Source: an uncultured Prevotellaceae bacterium
Lineage (GTDB): Bacteria > Bacteroidota > Bacteroidia > Bacteroidales > Bacteroidaceae
Length of the DNA stretch: 64,000 bases
Reading direction: 5' to 3'
NCBI GenBank assembly: GCA_902789415.1
Contig: CADAOD010000007.1
Coordinates: 157,554-221,553 of the forward strand
Shown here: one piece after another, positions 34,617 to 43,505 of the stretch
Layout: each line of letters begins with the position of its first letter
Numbering within the stretch: position 1 is the stretch's first letter
Notes under the pieces: model-generated
Database searches by the model: none
What the model saw: only the letters and a program-made list of their open reading frames with translations
What the model was told of the DNA's origin: nothing
Made by a program: the position numbers and the translations under genes

Positions 34617-36546
34617 ATAACGTCTCACATTCTTTTAACCAAAGGGCGCTTGAGGCATCACTTGGCATGCGCCAATCGCCACGAGGCGACAAGCTGACAC
34701 TACCCACCTTAGGACCATCGGGCAAGCACGAACGCTTGAACTGCTGATTGAAGAATCGGCGGCAGAAGGTGGTGAGCCATTTCTTAATGGTCTCTTCATC
34801 ATACAGCGCTGGCTGATCGGCTGTGGCGGTGCAGAAGGCACGCTTGGCCATCAGGAAAATCTTTTTAGGACTGAAGCCGTAGCGCAGGAAATAATAGATA
34901 AAGAAATCGTGCAGCTCGTAAGGACCAACCAAATCCTCGGTCTTCTGCTTGATATTTCCGTTTTCGTCGGCAGGAATCAGCTCGGGCGAAATGGGGGTAT
35001 CGATGATATCGAGCAGCGTTTCGGTAGCCATATCCTGAGCCACATAACGCACCAGATAGCGAATCAGCGTTTTTGGCACACCAGCATTCACACCATACAT
35101 CGACATGTGGTCGCCATTATAGGTAGCCCAACCCAATGCCAGCTCCGACAGGTCACCTGTACCAACCACAATGGCATTCTCCTTGTTGGCTACATCCATC
35201 AGAATCTGAGTGCGCTCGCGAGCCTGCGAGTTCTCGTATGTGATATCGTGAACCGAAGCATCGTGATTAATATCGCTGAAGTGCTGGGTAACAGCTGCGG
35301 CAATGCTGATTTCGCGGATGGTAACCCCCAAGGTTTCCATCAGCTTCAGGGCATTGTTATAGGTACGATCGGTGGTACCAAAGCCGGGCATGGTGATACC
35401 GATGATGCCCTTGCGGTCGAGACCCAACTTATCGAACGCCTTTACGGTTACGAGCAGCGCCAAGGTAGAATCCAAACCACCGCTAATACCGATAACAGCT
35501 TTTTTGCCATTGATGTGGTGCAGACGTTTTACCAAACCCATTACCTGGATGCTGAGAATCTCCTCGCACGACTCCTGCATGTTCTCGCTCTTTGGAATAA
35601 AGGGATAAGGATTGATGTTGCGCACCAACTCGAACTTACGCAGCGTTGTAGCCTTGCAGGCGATTTCGCGAGCGTGGGCATTACGCTGCGCATTGATAAA
35701 AGTGGTATTGGTGCGGCGCTCAACCTGCAGCGCCTGAATATCAATCTGGCACATCTTGAGTTGTGGCTCCAGCGAGAATCGGTCACCCTCTTCCAATAGT
35801 CGTCCATTCTCATAAATAATCGCGTTGCCGCCATAAACCACATCCTGGGTTGATTCGCCAAAACCGCAGCTGGCGTAAACGTAACCACTCATCATGCGGG
35901 CACTCTGCTGGGCAAGCAGCGATTTAAGGTAAGCGTGCTTACCAATCAGCTCGTCGCTGGCCGAGAGGTTGAAGATAACGTCGGCACCAGCCAAAGCCAA
36001 GTTGTTGCTGGGTGGTGTGGGTGCCCAAACATCCTCGCAAATCTCGATACCAAACTTCACGCCATCGGCAGTAACAAATACCTGTGGTTCGGCCGAAACG
36101 TGAACGGGACTGCCGGCAAAATAAATATCGGTAGGATTCAAATCCTGAGCCGACGCAAACCAGCGCTTCTCGTAAAACTCACCATAGTTGGGCAGATAAA
36201 CCTTGGGCACAATGCCCAACAGCTGTCCGCTCTGCAGCACAGCTGCGCAGTTGTACAGCAGACCGTTGACTACTACTGGCAAACCAACAATCACAATCAC
36301 GTTGAGCTTGCGGGTATAATCAAGCAGTTTTACAATGCCATCTTCGGCATGATCTAACAGGAGTTGCTCTTTAAACAGATCCTGACACGAATAGCCCGTA
36401 ATGCAGAGTTCGGGTAATACCATCACCTCAACACCCTGTTCTTCGGCCTGAGTAATCAGACTCTCAATCTGCTGTACATTATACTCTACATCGGCCACCT
36501 TGACCGTGGGCACAGCAGCTGCTACGTTTACAAATCCGTATTTCAT
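34615..36546 (-). CDS. nadE: Glutamine-dependent NAD+ synthetase
   Basis: Last step of NAD biosynthesis: amidation of deamido-NAD using ammonia from glutamine. 643 residues. The N-terminal nitrilase-type glutaminase domain spans about residues 1-290, with its catalytic Glu in LPELCITGY and Cys in GIEICEDVWAP. The C-terminal synthetase has the PP-loop ISGGLDSTLALLV. The start overlaps the stop of the DUF2027 gene by 4 bp (ATGA), so the two are coupled. It ends at the shared clpC terminator. Confidence 0.96.
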   Translation of the reverse strand: MKYGFVNVAAAVPTVKVADVEYNVQQIESLITQAEEQGVEVMVLPELCITGYSCQDLFKEQLLLDHAEDGIVKLLDYTRKLNVIVIVGLPVVVNGLLYNCAAVLQSGQLLGIVPKVYLPNYGEFYEKRWFASAQDLNPTDIYFAGSPVHVSAEPQVFVTADGVKFGIEICEDVWAPTPPSNNLALAGADVIFNLSASDELIGKHAYLKSLLAQQSARMMSGYVYASCGFGESTQDVVYGGNAIIYENGRLLEEGDRFSLEPQLKMCQIDIQALQVERRTNTTFINAQRNAHAREIACKATTLRKFELVRNINPYPFIPKSENMQESCEEILSIQVMGLVKRLHHINGKKAVIGISGGLDSTLALLVTVKAFDKLGLDRKGIIGITMPGFGTTDRTYNNALKLMETLGVTIREISIAAAVTQHFSDINHDASVHDITYENSQARERTQILMDVANKENAIVVGTGDLSELALGWATYNGDHMSMYGVNAGVPKTLIRYLVRYVAQDMATETLLDIIDTPISPELIPADENGNIKQKTEDLVGPYELHDFFIYYFLRYGFSPKKIFLMAKRAFCTATADQPALYDEETIKKWLTTFCRRFFNQQFKRSCLPDGPKVGSVSLSPRGDWRMPSDASSALWLKECETL

Positions 36547-37241
36547 AGTTTTACTTTTTGTACGTCGTTCTCAATGAGTGTGTAAATAAGCGCGGGCTGC
36601 TCGAAGAAGTCGTTCTCGCGGAAGGCATGCAGCTTGTAGAACTTAACGGTATCTACACGCACCTGGGCGTTAACGGGCGACTTCAACAAGAAATGTTTGT
36701 CGCGCTTGTAAGCTACCAACTGCACACACAGATGCTCAAGATTGTTCAGGTCCTCGCGACCGAACTCCTCGATAAACTCCTTGCAGTTTGGCTCAATCTC
36801 GCCTTCGGCTCTCAGCTTCCAGGCTGTGCCCTCGGCTGTCATCAGCACATAGCGCAGATAGTAGTTTGAATCGTTAACTAGATAGCTCTCGAAACGGGTT
36901 TGCGAGAGTTCCTTCACATCCATGGGCACAAAAGCCAGATAGGCACTCAGCTTGTCGCCACCCTTGCGCTCCTCGGGTTTTGCCTTAAACGTAATCGGAC
37001 GGTCGGCCGGCTCAATCTCGGGCTCCTCGTCATCATCGGCAGCCTGTCGGGCTTTGGCCTTCTGTTCAACCATACGGGTAGTTTCGTAACTCTCCTCGCC
37101 TACTACCACCACCTCGTTGATGAGCATCGGCATCTGGAAGCCGTCCTCATCCTCAACAAGTACTATATTCTTGCCCTGAAAGCCGGCTACTTTTCCACCG
37201 CCTACTTCGCTCAGGAATCTTACTTTATCTCCAATCTTCAT
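36543..37241 (-). CDS. DUF2027 protein, without the usual Smr domain
   Basis: A 232-residue protein starting MKIGDKVRFLSEVGGGKVAGFQGKNIVLVEDEDGFQMPMLINEVVVV, the SH3-like opening of DUF2027 proteins. A charged linker (residues 62-95) and a beta-rich second domain follow. Bacteroides relatives, as I recall them, continue into a C-terminal Smr (MutS2-type) domain. Here the chain stops after ALIYTLIENDVQKVKL, directly at the coupled nadE start. The function is unknown, and the Smr loss could be a family trait of Prevotella. A promoter box lies 25 nt upstream. Confidence 0.82.
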   Translation of the reverse strand: MKIGDKVRFLSEVGGGKVAGFQGKNIVLVEDEDGFQMPMLINEVVVVGEESYETTRMVEQKAKARQAADDDEEPEIEPADRPITFKAKPEERKGGDKLSAYLAFVPMDVKELSQTRFESYLVNDSNYYLRYVLMTAEGTAWKLRAEGEIEPNCKEFIEEFGREDLNNLEHLCVQLVAYKRDKHFLLKSPVNAQVRVDTVKFYKLHAFRENDFFEQPALIYTLIENDVQKVKL

Positions 37242-37266
37242 TGTCGTATATACTGTAAATTTGCCG

Positions 37267-37274
37267 CAAAGTTA
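37267..37274 (-). promoter_or_regulatory. -7 promoter box of the DUF2027-nadE operon
   Basis: TAACTTTG on the minus strand, 25 nt before the ATG. It directly follows the T-run of the rnfA terminator. Confidence 0.65.
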
Positions 37275-37310
37275 AAAAAAAAAGCCCGAACTACAAAATA
37301 GTTCGGACTC
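37275..37310 (-). terminator. Terminator of the RNF operon
   Basis: On the minus strand an 8-bp perfect core stem (37299-37306 with 37286-37293, loop TTTTG) extends by weaker pairs and is followed by about ten T. It lies 21 bp after the rnfA stop. Confidence 0.8.
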
Positions 37311-37331
37311 TTTTTAGTAATCTGTGGTTAT

Positions 37332-37934
37332 TTAGTCGAGACCAAAGAGAATCTTCAGTCCGCCATCAACACCCGAGAAGCCCATAAAGGCCAGGCTGAG
37401 CAAACCAGCTGACACCATGACGATGGCCATACCCTGCATGCCCTTTGGAATTTTTACCAACTCAAGCTGCTCGCGCATACCGGCAAACACGGTGAGTGCT
37501 ACACCAAAGCCGATAGCTGTTGAGAAGGCGTAAACCACACTCTGCAGCAGGTTGTAATCCTTCTGGATAACCAGAATGGCAACACCCAGCACAGCACAGT
37601 TGGTGGTAATCAGGGGCAGGAAGATGCCAAGTGCCTGATACAGCGCTGGCGACACCTTTTTGAGCACAATCTCGACCATCTGCACCAGCGAGGCAATCAC
37701 CAGAATGAAGGCGATTGTTTGCAGATACTGCAGACCGAAGGCATTGAGCACGTATGTTTGAACCAACCAGGTAACGATGGTAGCCAAAGTAAGCACAAAG
37801 GCTACGGCTGCCGACATACCCAGCGAGGTATCAATCTTTTTTGAAACGCCAAGGAACGGACAGATGCCCAAGAACTGCGACAACACGATGTTGTTTACAA
37901 ATATGGCGCTAATGAAAATCAAAACGTATTCCAT
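37332..37934 (-). CDS. rnfA: RNF complex subunit A
   Basis: Integral membrane subunit of the ion-translocating ferredoxin:NAD+ oxidoreductase. It has 200 residues with six hydrophobic helices, the family size. MEYVLIFISAIFVNNIVLSQFLGICPFLGVSKK and LPLITTNCAVLGVAIL contain the conserved Cys positions near each helix pair (shared with RnfE and the NqrD/E relatives) that hold the intramembrane iron centre. It is last in the operon and is separated from rnfE by a heptamer array. Confidence 0.95.
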   Translation of the reverse strand: MEYVLIFISAIFVNNIVLSQFLGICPFLGVSKKIDTSLGMSAAVAFVLTLATIVTWLVQTYVLNAFGLQYLQTIAFILVIASLVQMVEIVLKKVSPALYQALGIFLPLITTNCAVLGVAILVIQKDYNLLQSVVYAFSTAIGFGVALTVFAGMREQLELVKIPKGMQGMAIVMVSAGLLSLAFMGFSGVDGGLKILFGLD

Positions 37935-37943
37935 AATCTATTT

Positions 37944-37971
37944 ATTGACCATTGAACATTGACCATTGAAC
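37944..37971 (-). repeat. Heptamer array (4 x 7 bp) between rnfE and rnfA
   Basis: On the plus strand ATTGACC and ATTGAAC alternate twice (A-B-A-B), then ATTAATT follows into the rnfE stop. It makes up nearly all of the 38-bp gap. Confidence 0.85.
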
Positions 37972-37972
37972 A

Positions 37973-38554
37973 TTAATTCCTAATTTTGTTCACGATGGCG
38001 ATGAGGAAGCCGAGGGTGATAAATGCACCTGGAGGCAACACAAAGAGCAGGATGTTATAAGTCTCGGGAATCAGAACGAATCCGAAGATTGAACCTGAAC
38101 CTAACAACTCGCGACACATACCCAGCAGGGTAAGACCGAGTGTGAAACCAAGACCGATACCAATACCATCAAACAGCGAAGCTACGGGCGAGTTCTTAGC
38201 GGCGAACGCCTCGGCACGACCCAAGATGATACAGTTAACCACAATCAGTGGGATAAACAATCCTAACGAGGCATCAACCTCGGGCAGATAAGCCTTGATA
38301 ACCATCTGCAGCAAGGTAACAAATGCAGCAATCACTACAATGAACACGGGGATGCGTACCTTATCGGGTGTTACCGACTTGAGGCACGAGATAACCACGT
38401 TGGTGCAAATGAGCACAGCCATAGTGGCCAATCCCATCGACATACCGTTCAGAGCAGAAGTGGTAGTGGCCAGCGTAGGACACATACCCAGCATGAGGAC
38501 GAACGTTGGGTTCTCCTTAACAATGCCGTTCTTTATAATACTTATATAACTCAT
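37973..38554 (-). CDS. rnfE: RNF complex subunit E
   Basis: A 193-residue membrane subunit, paralogous to RnfA. MSYISIIKNGIVKENPTFVLMLGMCPTLATTTSALNGMSMG and IPLIVVNCIILGRAEAFA carry the conserved Cys and the fold of the family. It inserts next to RnfA in the membrane core. The gaps on both sides consist of heptamer arrays. Confidence 0.95.
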   Translation of the reverse strand: MSYISIIKNGIVKENPTFVLMLGMCPTLATTTSALNGMSMGLATMAVLICTNVVISCLKSVTPDKVRIPVFIVVIAAFVTLLQMVIKAYLPEVDASLGLFIPLIVVNCIILGRAEAFAAKNSPVASLFDGIGIGLGFTLGLTLLGMCRELLGSGSIFGFVLIPETYNILLFVLPPGAFITLGFLIAIVNKIRN

Positions 38555-38558
38555 ATTG

Positions 38559-38586
38559 CTCTAAATTCCAAATTCTTAATTTTTAA
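38559..38586 (-). repeat. Heptamer array (4 x 7 bp) overlapping the end of rnfG
   Basis: On the plus strand the units are CTCTAAA, TTCCAAA, TTCTTAA and TTTTTAA. The rnfG stop (38576-38578) and its final codons lie inside the array. Confidence 0.75.
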
Positions 38587-39199
38587 CCTGCTTTGTTGCG
38601 CCTGTAGCAGCATCCATGGGGGCTGCCTTGTAAGCGTTATAAGCATTGTTTACTGCCAACAGGAAAGCACGACTGGTAATTGTTGATGCGGTGATGGCAT
38701 CAACCTTACCGCCATCCTTAGATACGGTGAGAGGCTGAGCTGGCGACAGGCCGATGATATCGCCCTTTTCGCCCTTCTGGAACCACTTGTCGGCCTTAGC
38801 ACCAAGACCTGGTGTCTCGGCATGTTCCAACAGCGTGTAACCCAATATCTTGCCCTCGGTATTAAAACCTACCAGCACCTTCAGGTCGCCACCAAATCCA
38901 CCAGTAGTTGATTCTACGGCTGCACCCAGTTCGTTGCCTTTGGCATCCTTGGTTTCGTAAATTACATAAACCAACTCCTTGCCCTTGGCATCGGTCTGCT
39001 TTACGGTATCGGTCTTTGATACCTGCAGATCATCTACACACATCACCGTCTTAATACCATCGGCCAGCGCCTTTGCTTTCTGATCGGCAATAGGACCCTC
39101 GGTAAGGTGGTTCACAAAAGCCAGGATACCACCCATGATAACTGCTACTCCGGTAAGTACCAGCACCATATTTAATAATGATGATTCAAGCTTCTTCAT
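38576..39199 (-). CDS. rnfG: RNF complex subunit G
   Basis: Membrane-anchored flavoprotein, 207 residues. One N-terminal helix (LLNMVLVLTGVAVIMGGILAFVNHL) holds a periplasmic FMN-binding domain. The covalent-FMN acceptor region reads VDAITASTITSRAFLLAVN near residue 165; the Thr in this motif is the expected attachment site. The sequence EHAETPGLGAKADKWFQKG is the conserved family loop. Its start overlaps the rnfD stop by 4 bp (ATGA). Confidence 0.93.
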   Translation of the reverse strand: MKKLESSLLNMVLVLTGVAVIMGGILAFVNHLTEGPIADQKAKALADGIKTVMCVDDLQVSKTDTVKQTDAKGKELVYVIYETKDAKGNELGAAVESTTGGFGGDLKVLVGFNTEGKILGYTLLEHAETPGLGAKADKWFQKGEKGDIIGLSPAQPLTVSKDGGKVDAITASTITSRAFLLAVNNAYNAYKAAPMDAATGATKQVKN

Positions 39200-40188
39200 T
39201 TTGCAACCTCCCCGAAACGTTTTGGTTTAACATAATTGTTGATGAGTGGTGTGAACGCATTCATAATAAGAATGGCGAACGACATACCCTCGGGATAAGC
39301 TCCCCAGTTGCGGATAACAACGGTGAGGAATCCGATGGCAACACCATAAATGATCTGACCCTTTGGAGTCATCGGGCTGGTGACATAATCGGTAGCCATA
39401 AAGATGGCGCCCAGCATCATACCACCAGTAAGCAGCACGCTAATGGGATCGGGGTAAACGGGATTAGCCAGATGCAGCAAACCTGAGAACACAAACGCGG
39501 TACCAAGGATTGATACAGGAATGTGCCAAGTGATAATGCGGTTATACAGCATGAAGGCCAAACCCAGCAGCAGGGCCAAGGAACAAATCTCGCCCATGGC
39601 ACCAGCACCACCCGAACTTGAACCTAAGAACAGGTCGAATGATGAAGGTAACTGCTCGAGTACCGAAGCGTCGCCCGTACGGATGGCCGAGTTGATAATC
39701 GATAGAGGTGTAGCACCAGTCTCAGCATCGAGATAGGTATCCCACTGTCCGATCTTGGGCCATGTGGTCATCTGGGCAGGGAAAGCTACCAGCAAGGCAG
39801 CACGACCCACCAGCGCAGGGTTAAAGATATTGTTACCCAAACCACCGAACGTAAACTTAGCAACGCCGATGGCAAACAGTGCACCAATCAGGATAATCCA
39901 GATGGGCAGGTTCGAAGGTACGTTGAACGCCAACAGCAGACCGGTGATTACAGCCGATCCGTCGAGCAGCGTATTCTGTTGTCTCTTCAGAATATATTTG
40001 CAGATAGCCCACTCAAAGAAGCAGCAGGCAGCCACACTGGTGGCGGTAACGATAACCGCACCCAGACCAAAGAAATAGAACGAAGCGAGCAGCGCAGGCA
40101 TCAAGGCGATGATAACACCGTACATGTTGCGCTCGATCGAATCGCGGCTATGGGCGTGTGGCGATAATGAAACTATTAATTTACTCAT
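39196..40188 (-). CDS. rnfD: RNF complex subunit D
   Basis: A 330-residue multi-spanning subunit. The segment ETGATPLSIINSA contains the Thr to which FMN is covalently attached in the family. FTFGGLGNNIFNPALVGRAALLVAFPAQMTTWP and ATDYVTSPMTPKGQIIYG are family landmarks. The start codon overlaps the first unit of a heptamer array, so the ribosome-binding region of rnfD consists of repeat sequence. It is coupled to rnfG downstream. Confidence 0.95.
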   Translation of the reverse strand: MSKLIVSLSPHAHSRDSIERNMYGVIIALMPALLASFYFFGLGAVIVTATSVAACCFFEWAICKYILKRQQNTLLDGSAVITGLLLAFNVPSNLPIWIILIGALFAIGVAKFTFGGLGNNIFNPALVGRAALLVAFPAQMTTWPKIGQWDTYLDAETGATPLSIINSAIRTGDASVLEQLPSSFDLFLGSSSGGAGAMGEICSLALLLGLAFMLYNRIITWHIPVSILGTAFVFSGLLHLANPVYPDPISVLLTGGMMLGAIFMATDYVTSPMTPKGQIIYGVAIGFLTVVIRNWGAYPEGMSFAILIMNAFTPLINNYVKPKRFGEVAK

Positions 40189-40214
40189 TGATCATTGATG
40201 ATTGAACATTGAAC
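40187..40214 (-). repeat. Heptamer array (4 x 7 bp) between rnfC and rnfD
   Basis: On the plus strand the units are ATTGATC, ATTGATG, ATTGAAC and ATTGAAC, then ATTATTT. The array fills the gap and reaches into the rnfD start codon (40186-40188). Confidence 0.85.
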
Positions 40215-40215
40215 A

Positions 40216-41592
40216 TTATTTTTTAGCTGCGGCACGGGCGCGGATGATACCCATCACTGTGCTCTTACCCAAGCGGATATTATCCAACAGCGGACGATAA
40301 GCCGGACAGGTGTACTGACACGAGCCGCACTCAATACAGCTGGTGATATCCTCGCTCTCGGCACGCTCCCAGTTCTTAACCTCCGAGAGTTTTGCCAGAA
40401 GATAAGGCTCCAAGCCCATCGGACAAACACCTACGCACTTGGCGCAACGGATACAAGGCTGGGCGTCCTTACGGCGTGCTTCATCATCCGAGATGATAGT
40501 AACCGAGTTGGTTCCCTTGCAGATGGGCACCTCTATCGAAGTCAGGGCCTTACCCATCATTGGTCCACCAGCCAACAGCTTGTTGTCGCCCTCGGGCATA
40601 CCGCCACAAGCATCAATCAAATCCTTCATGGGTGTACCCATACGCACCAGGAAGTTGCCTGGGTTCTCCAGTTTCTTACCAGTAACGGTGGTGTAACGCT
40701 CAAAAAGGGGCTTATTCTTCATCACAGCCTCGTAAACGGCAAAGGCTGTACCTACGTTCTGTACGATAGCGCCCACGTTAACAGGGATGGCAGGAGGTGC
40801 GGGTACCTGACGATTAATCACGGCATCAACCAACTGCTTCTCACCACCCTGTGGGTAGCGCTGCTTCAAAGGCACAACCTCTACATTGAACTTTGAACCT
40901 GCGATATTGAACTTTTCATCACATTTCCTGGTAAGCAGCTCGATAGCGGCGGGCTTGTTGGTCTCGATACCAATATAACCCTTGTTAACCTTAGCACCCA
41001 TCATCAGCAGCTCAAGTCCAACCAATATCTCATCGGCGTGCTCCATCATCAGACGATAGTCGGCTGTGATGTAAGGCTCGCACTCTACGGCGTTGATAAT
41101 CACACACTCAGCCTTGGCTGTTGGTGGCGGTGTAAGCTTGATGAAAGTGGGGAAACAAGCACCACCCATACCTACTACACCTGCGTTCTTGATACGCTCA
41201 ACAATCAACTCGGGAGTGAGCTCGGGATGACCGGCCACCTGCTCCAGTTTATCTGAGCGGTCGATACTCTCTTCCCACTCATCGCCCTCTACATTAATGA
41301 TAATTACGGGCTTGCGATAGCCGGTAGCATCGATAGCTGTATCAATCTTGAATACAGTTCCGCTAACCGACGAGAAAATAGGTGCTGAAACAAAACCGCC
41401 AGCTTCGGCAATCATGGTACCAACCTTTACCTTGTCGCCCTTTTGAACAACAGGCTTGGCAGGCGCACCAATATGCTGACCCAATGGGAAGATGGCCTGC
41501 TTAGGCAGCGCTGCTACCTTAGTGGGCACCTCGTGGGTGAGCTTATTCTCGGCTGGGTGGATACCACCCATACTAAATGTCTTTATCTTCAT
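40216..41592 (-). CDS. rnfC: RNF complex subunit C
   Basis: Peripheral NADH/ferredoxin-side subunit, 458 residues. The N-terminal RnfC domain (GGIHPAENKLTHEVPTKVAALPKQAIFPLGQHIGAPAKPVV) is followed by the NADH/FMN-binding Rossmann-like core (GVVGMGGACFPTFIKL) and an SLBB domain. The C-terminal ferredoxin part has two 4Fe-4S motifs, CIRCAKCVGVCP and CIECGSCQYTCP. Its start overlaps the rnfB stop by 4 bp. Confidence 0.96.
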   Translation of the reverse strand: MKIKTFSMGGIHPAENKLTHEVPTKVAALPKQAIFPLGQHIGAPAKPVVQKGDKVKVGTMIAEAGGFVSAPIFSSVSGTVFKIDTAIDATGYRKPVIIINVEGDEWEESIDRSDKLEQVAGHPELTPELIVERIKNAGVVGMGGACFPTFIKLTPPPTAKAECVIINAVECEPYITADYRLMMEHADEILVGLELLMMGAKVNKGYIGIETNKPAAIELLTRKCDEKFNIAGSKFNVEVVPLKQRYPQGGEKQLVDAVINRQVPAPPAIPVNVGAIVQNVGTAFAVYEAVMKNKPLFERYTTVTGKKLENPGNFLVRMGTPMKDLIDACGGMPEGDNKLLAGGPMMGKALTSIEVPICKGTNSVTIISDDEARRKDAQPCIRCAKCVGVCPMGLEPYLLAKLSEVKNWERAESEDITSCIECGSCQYTCPAYRPLLDNIRLGKSTVMGIIRARAAAKK

Positions 41593-42470
41593 GCTTTTGC
41601 CTCCTCTTCTTTTTTAGGTTCTTTGGGCTTTGGTGCAGGAGCAGGCGTTGGGAAGTTTACATCCACAATAGCATGCTTTGGACAAACGGTGACACACTTA
41701 CGGCACAAGCGGCACTTGGTGTGGTCGATGTAAGCCAAGTTGTTCTCAACGGTGATAGCACCAAAGTTACACTCCTTTTCGCACTTGCCGCAACCAATAC
41801 AGCTAACGGCACAAGCCTTCATGGCAACAGGCCCCTTGTCCTTGTTAACACACGATACGAACACGCGGCGACTCTTTGGTCCCTTTTTGCGAAGCTCGAT
41901 GATGTTACGTGGACATGCCTTAACACAGGCGCCACACGAGGTACACTTCTCGTCGTCAACCTCGGGGATTCCTGTTTCGGGGTTCAGACTGATAGCGCCA
42001 AACTGACAGGCTGCTACGCAGTCGCCACAACCCAAGCATCCAAAGCCACAAGCTGTTTCGCCAGCACCACAAGCGTGCATAGCGGCACAGGTGCGCAAGC
42101 CCGAATACTCGGCAATCTTGGCACGATGCTCGCAGGTTCCATTACAACGCACTACAGCTACCATCGGCTCGCTGTTAGCGATGGCCATCCCCAATAAGTC
42201 GGCTACCTTTCCCATAGTCTCAGCGCCGCCTACCGGACACATCAGTCCGTCGAGGCTTCCGGCATCGGCACCCTTTACAAGTGCGTCGGCCATACCGCTA
42301 CAACCAGGGAATCCGCATCCGCCGCAATTGGCTCCGGGCAACAGCTCGCCCACCTGCGCAATACGTGGATCCTCATAGACAGCGAACTTCTTGGAGGCTG
42401 CAAAAAGCACAATAGCAGCTATCAAGGCGATAGCTCCAAGTACAATTACTGCAATCAAGATGAAATTCAT
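41589..42470 (-). CDS. rnfB: RNF complex subunit B
   Basis: Ferredoxin-accepting subunit, 293 residues. An N-terminal membrane helix (FILIAVIVLGAIALIAAIVLFAAS) precedes the RnfB-specific 4Fe-4S domain (GANCGGCGFPGCSGMADAL). Several cluster motifs follow: CGAGETACGFGCLGCGDCVAAC, CTSCGACVKACP, CIGCGKCEKECN and CRLCRKCVTVCP. The tail is Pro/Lys-rich. It follows rseC by 27 bp and is translationally coupled to rnfC. Confidence 0.96.
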   Translation of the reverse strand: MNFILIAVIVLGAIALIAAIVLFAASKKFAVYEDPRIAQVGELLPGANCGGCGFPGCSGMADALVKGADAGSLDGLMCPVGGAETMGKVADLLGMAIANSEPMVAVVRCNGTCEHRAKIAEYSGLRTCAAMHACGAGETACGFGCLGCGDCVAACQFGAISLNPETGIPEVDDEKCTSCGACVKACPRNIIELRKKGPKSRRVFVSCVNKDKGPVAMKACAVSCIGCGKCEKECNFGAITVENNLAYIDHTKCRLCRKCVTVCPKHAIVDVNFPTPAPAPKPKEPKKEEEAKA

Positions 42471-42497
42471 AAATCTATTTGTTTTAGTTACTATTTA

Positions 42498-42911
42498 TTA
42501 TTTTTCGATATTGAATGATATCTGTCGCTGAATGCGGTCCTTCATCACCCACAGCGCCAGATAGTAAGGTACCAACGATGCTAATGCCGCTAAAGCAGCC
42601 AACCCCTCATCGCCAAAAACCTTCAGGGCTATCATCAGTACACATATTAATAATAAGAAAGGTGCGCCAAAGCCCAACAGCAGGGCACGATTGGCCACAT
42701 CTTTTGATGCCCACACGGTTACCTCCTGCCCTATCTGGTATATGTTGGTATCGCGCGTGAACACATCAACGATTTTTACTTTCGATTCGGAAGCGTTGCA
42801 ATGCGAGGCTACCTTACAGGCAGCACACGCCGACGTTTGCACAATCTGCACCTTGATGCAGCCGTCAGCAATGCTTTTTACGATTCCCGAATGTGTTATT
42901 TTATTACTCAT
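42498..42911 (-). CDS. RseC/SoxR-reducing-system family protein
   Basis: A 137-residue membrane protein of the RseC/MucC family. The N-terminal domain has the Cys cluster CAACKVASHC, followed by two adjacent membrane helices (ALLLGFGAPFLLLICVLMIAL and LAALAALASLVPYYLALWVM). In Bacteroidales an RseC-like gene regularly heads the RNF operon, as here, where it lies between the promoter box and rnfB. It may help mature or regulate the complex; that role is inferred from position. Confidence 0.9.
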   Translation of the reverse strand: MSNKITHSGIVKSIADGCIKVQIVQTSACAACKVASHCNASESKVKIVDVFTRDTNIYQIGQEVTVWASKDVANRALLLGFGAPFLLLICVLMIALKVFGDEGLAALAALASLVPYYLALWVMKDRIQRQISFNIEK

Positions 42912-42939
42912 TAATTTGCTAAGTAGACATTACATTTTG

Positions 42940-42947
42940 CAAAGGTA
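42940..42947 (-). promoter_or_regulatory. -7 promoter box of the rseC-rnf operon
   Basis: TACCTTTG on the minus strand, 28 nt before the rseC ATG. I see no other box within the operon. Confidence 0.65.
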
Positions 42948-43032
42948 CGACAATCTAACGAATAAAACAAGCGAAAATGCGGTTTTTTCGCAAAAATATT
43001 CGTAATCGTTTGCAATTACAAAGTTTTTTTTA

Positions 43033-43040
43033 TACTTTTG
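43033..43040 (+). promoter_or_regulatory. -7 promoter box of the 146-aa acidic protein gene
   Basis: TACTTTTG matches TAnnTTTG, 24 nt before the ATG at 43065. Confidence 0.6.
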
Positions 43041-43064
43041 TCGCAGAATTAATACAATAATAAA

Positions 43065-43505
43065 ATGAAAGCAACCGAACTGGCTCAGCAACAGATTGAG
43101 CGCGCTATCCGTAAAATAGCCGACAAGTTTCCTCCCACCGAGGAGGCCAACGTAATGACCGATATCCACTTTCGCGTAACGCAGGATACCGGCGAGCTGA
43201 TGGCGTTCGACGATAACGACGAGGAGATTAACCGTTGTATCATTGAAGACTGGATTGACGATACATCGGATAATTTCTTTGAAGAGATTCCTGCTGTGTT
43301 CCGTAAGTGTCTGGATAAGATGAAGGATACCATCGAGAACATGTCAATCCTGAAACCATTCTCGTTTGTATTGGAGAATGAAGACAAGGAGCCAGTAGCC
43401 GAATTGTACCTGGTAGATGACGAGACCGTGATTTTTGATCCCGAACTGATGAAGGGCCTGGACGAAGATCTGGATGCGTTCCTGAAACAGCTGCTGAAAG
43501 ACTAA
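43065..43505 (+). CDS. Acidic hypothetical protein
   Basis: A 146-residue acidic cytoplasmic protein with no signal or membrane segment. It looks like a mix of helices and strands: MKATELAQQQIERAIRKIADKFPPTEEANVMTDIHFRVTQDTGELMAFDDNDEEINRCIIEDWI, then SFVLENEDKEPVAELYLVDDETVIFD. I do not recognise a family, although it has the feel of a conserved Bacteroidales orphan. It is a single-gene unit with its own promoter box. Its stop codon overlaps the stop of the convergent lipoprotein gene by 3 bases within a 4-bp overlap. Confidence 0.8.
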   Translation: MKATELAQQQIERAIRKIADKFPPTEEANVMTDIHFRVTQDTGELMAFDDNDEEINRCIIEDWIDDTSDNFFEEIPAVFRKCLDKMKDTIENMSILKPFSFVLENEDKEPVAELYLVDDETVIFDPELMKGLDEDLDAFLKQLLKD

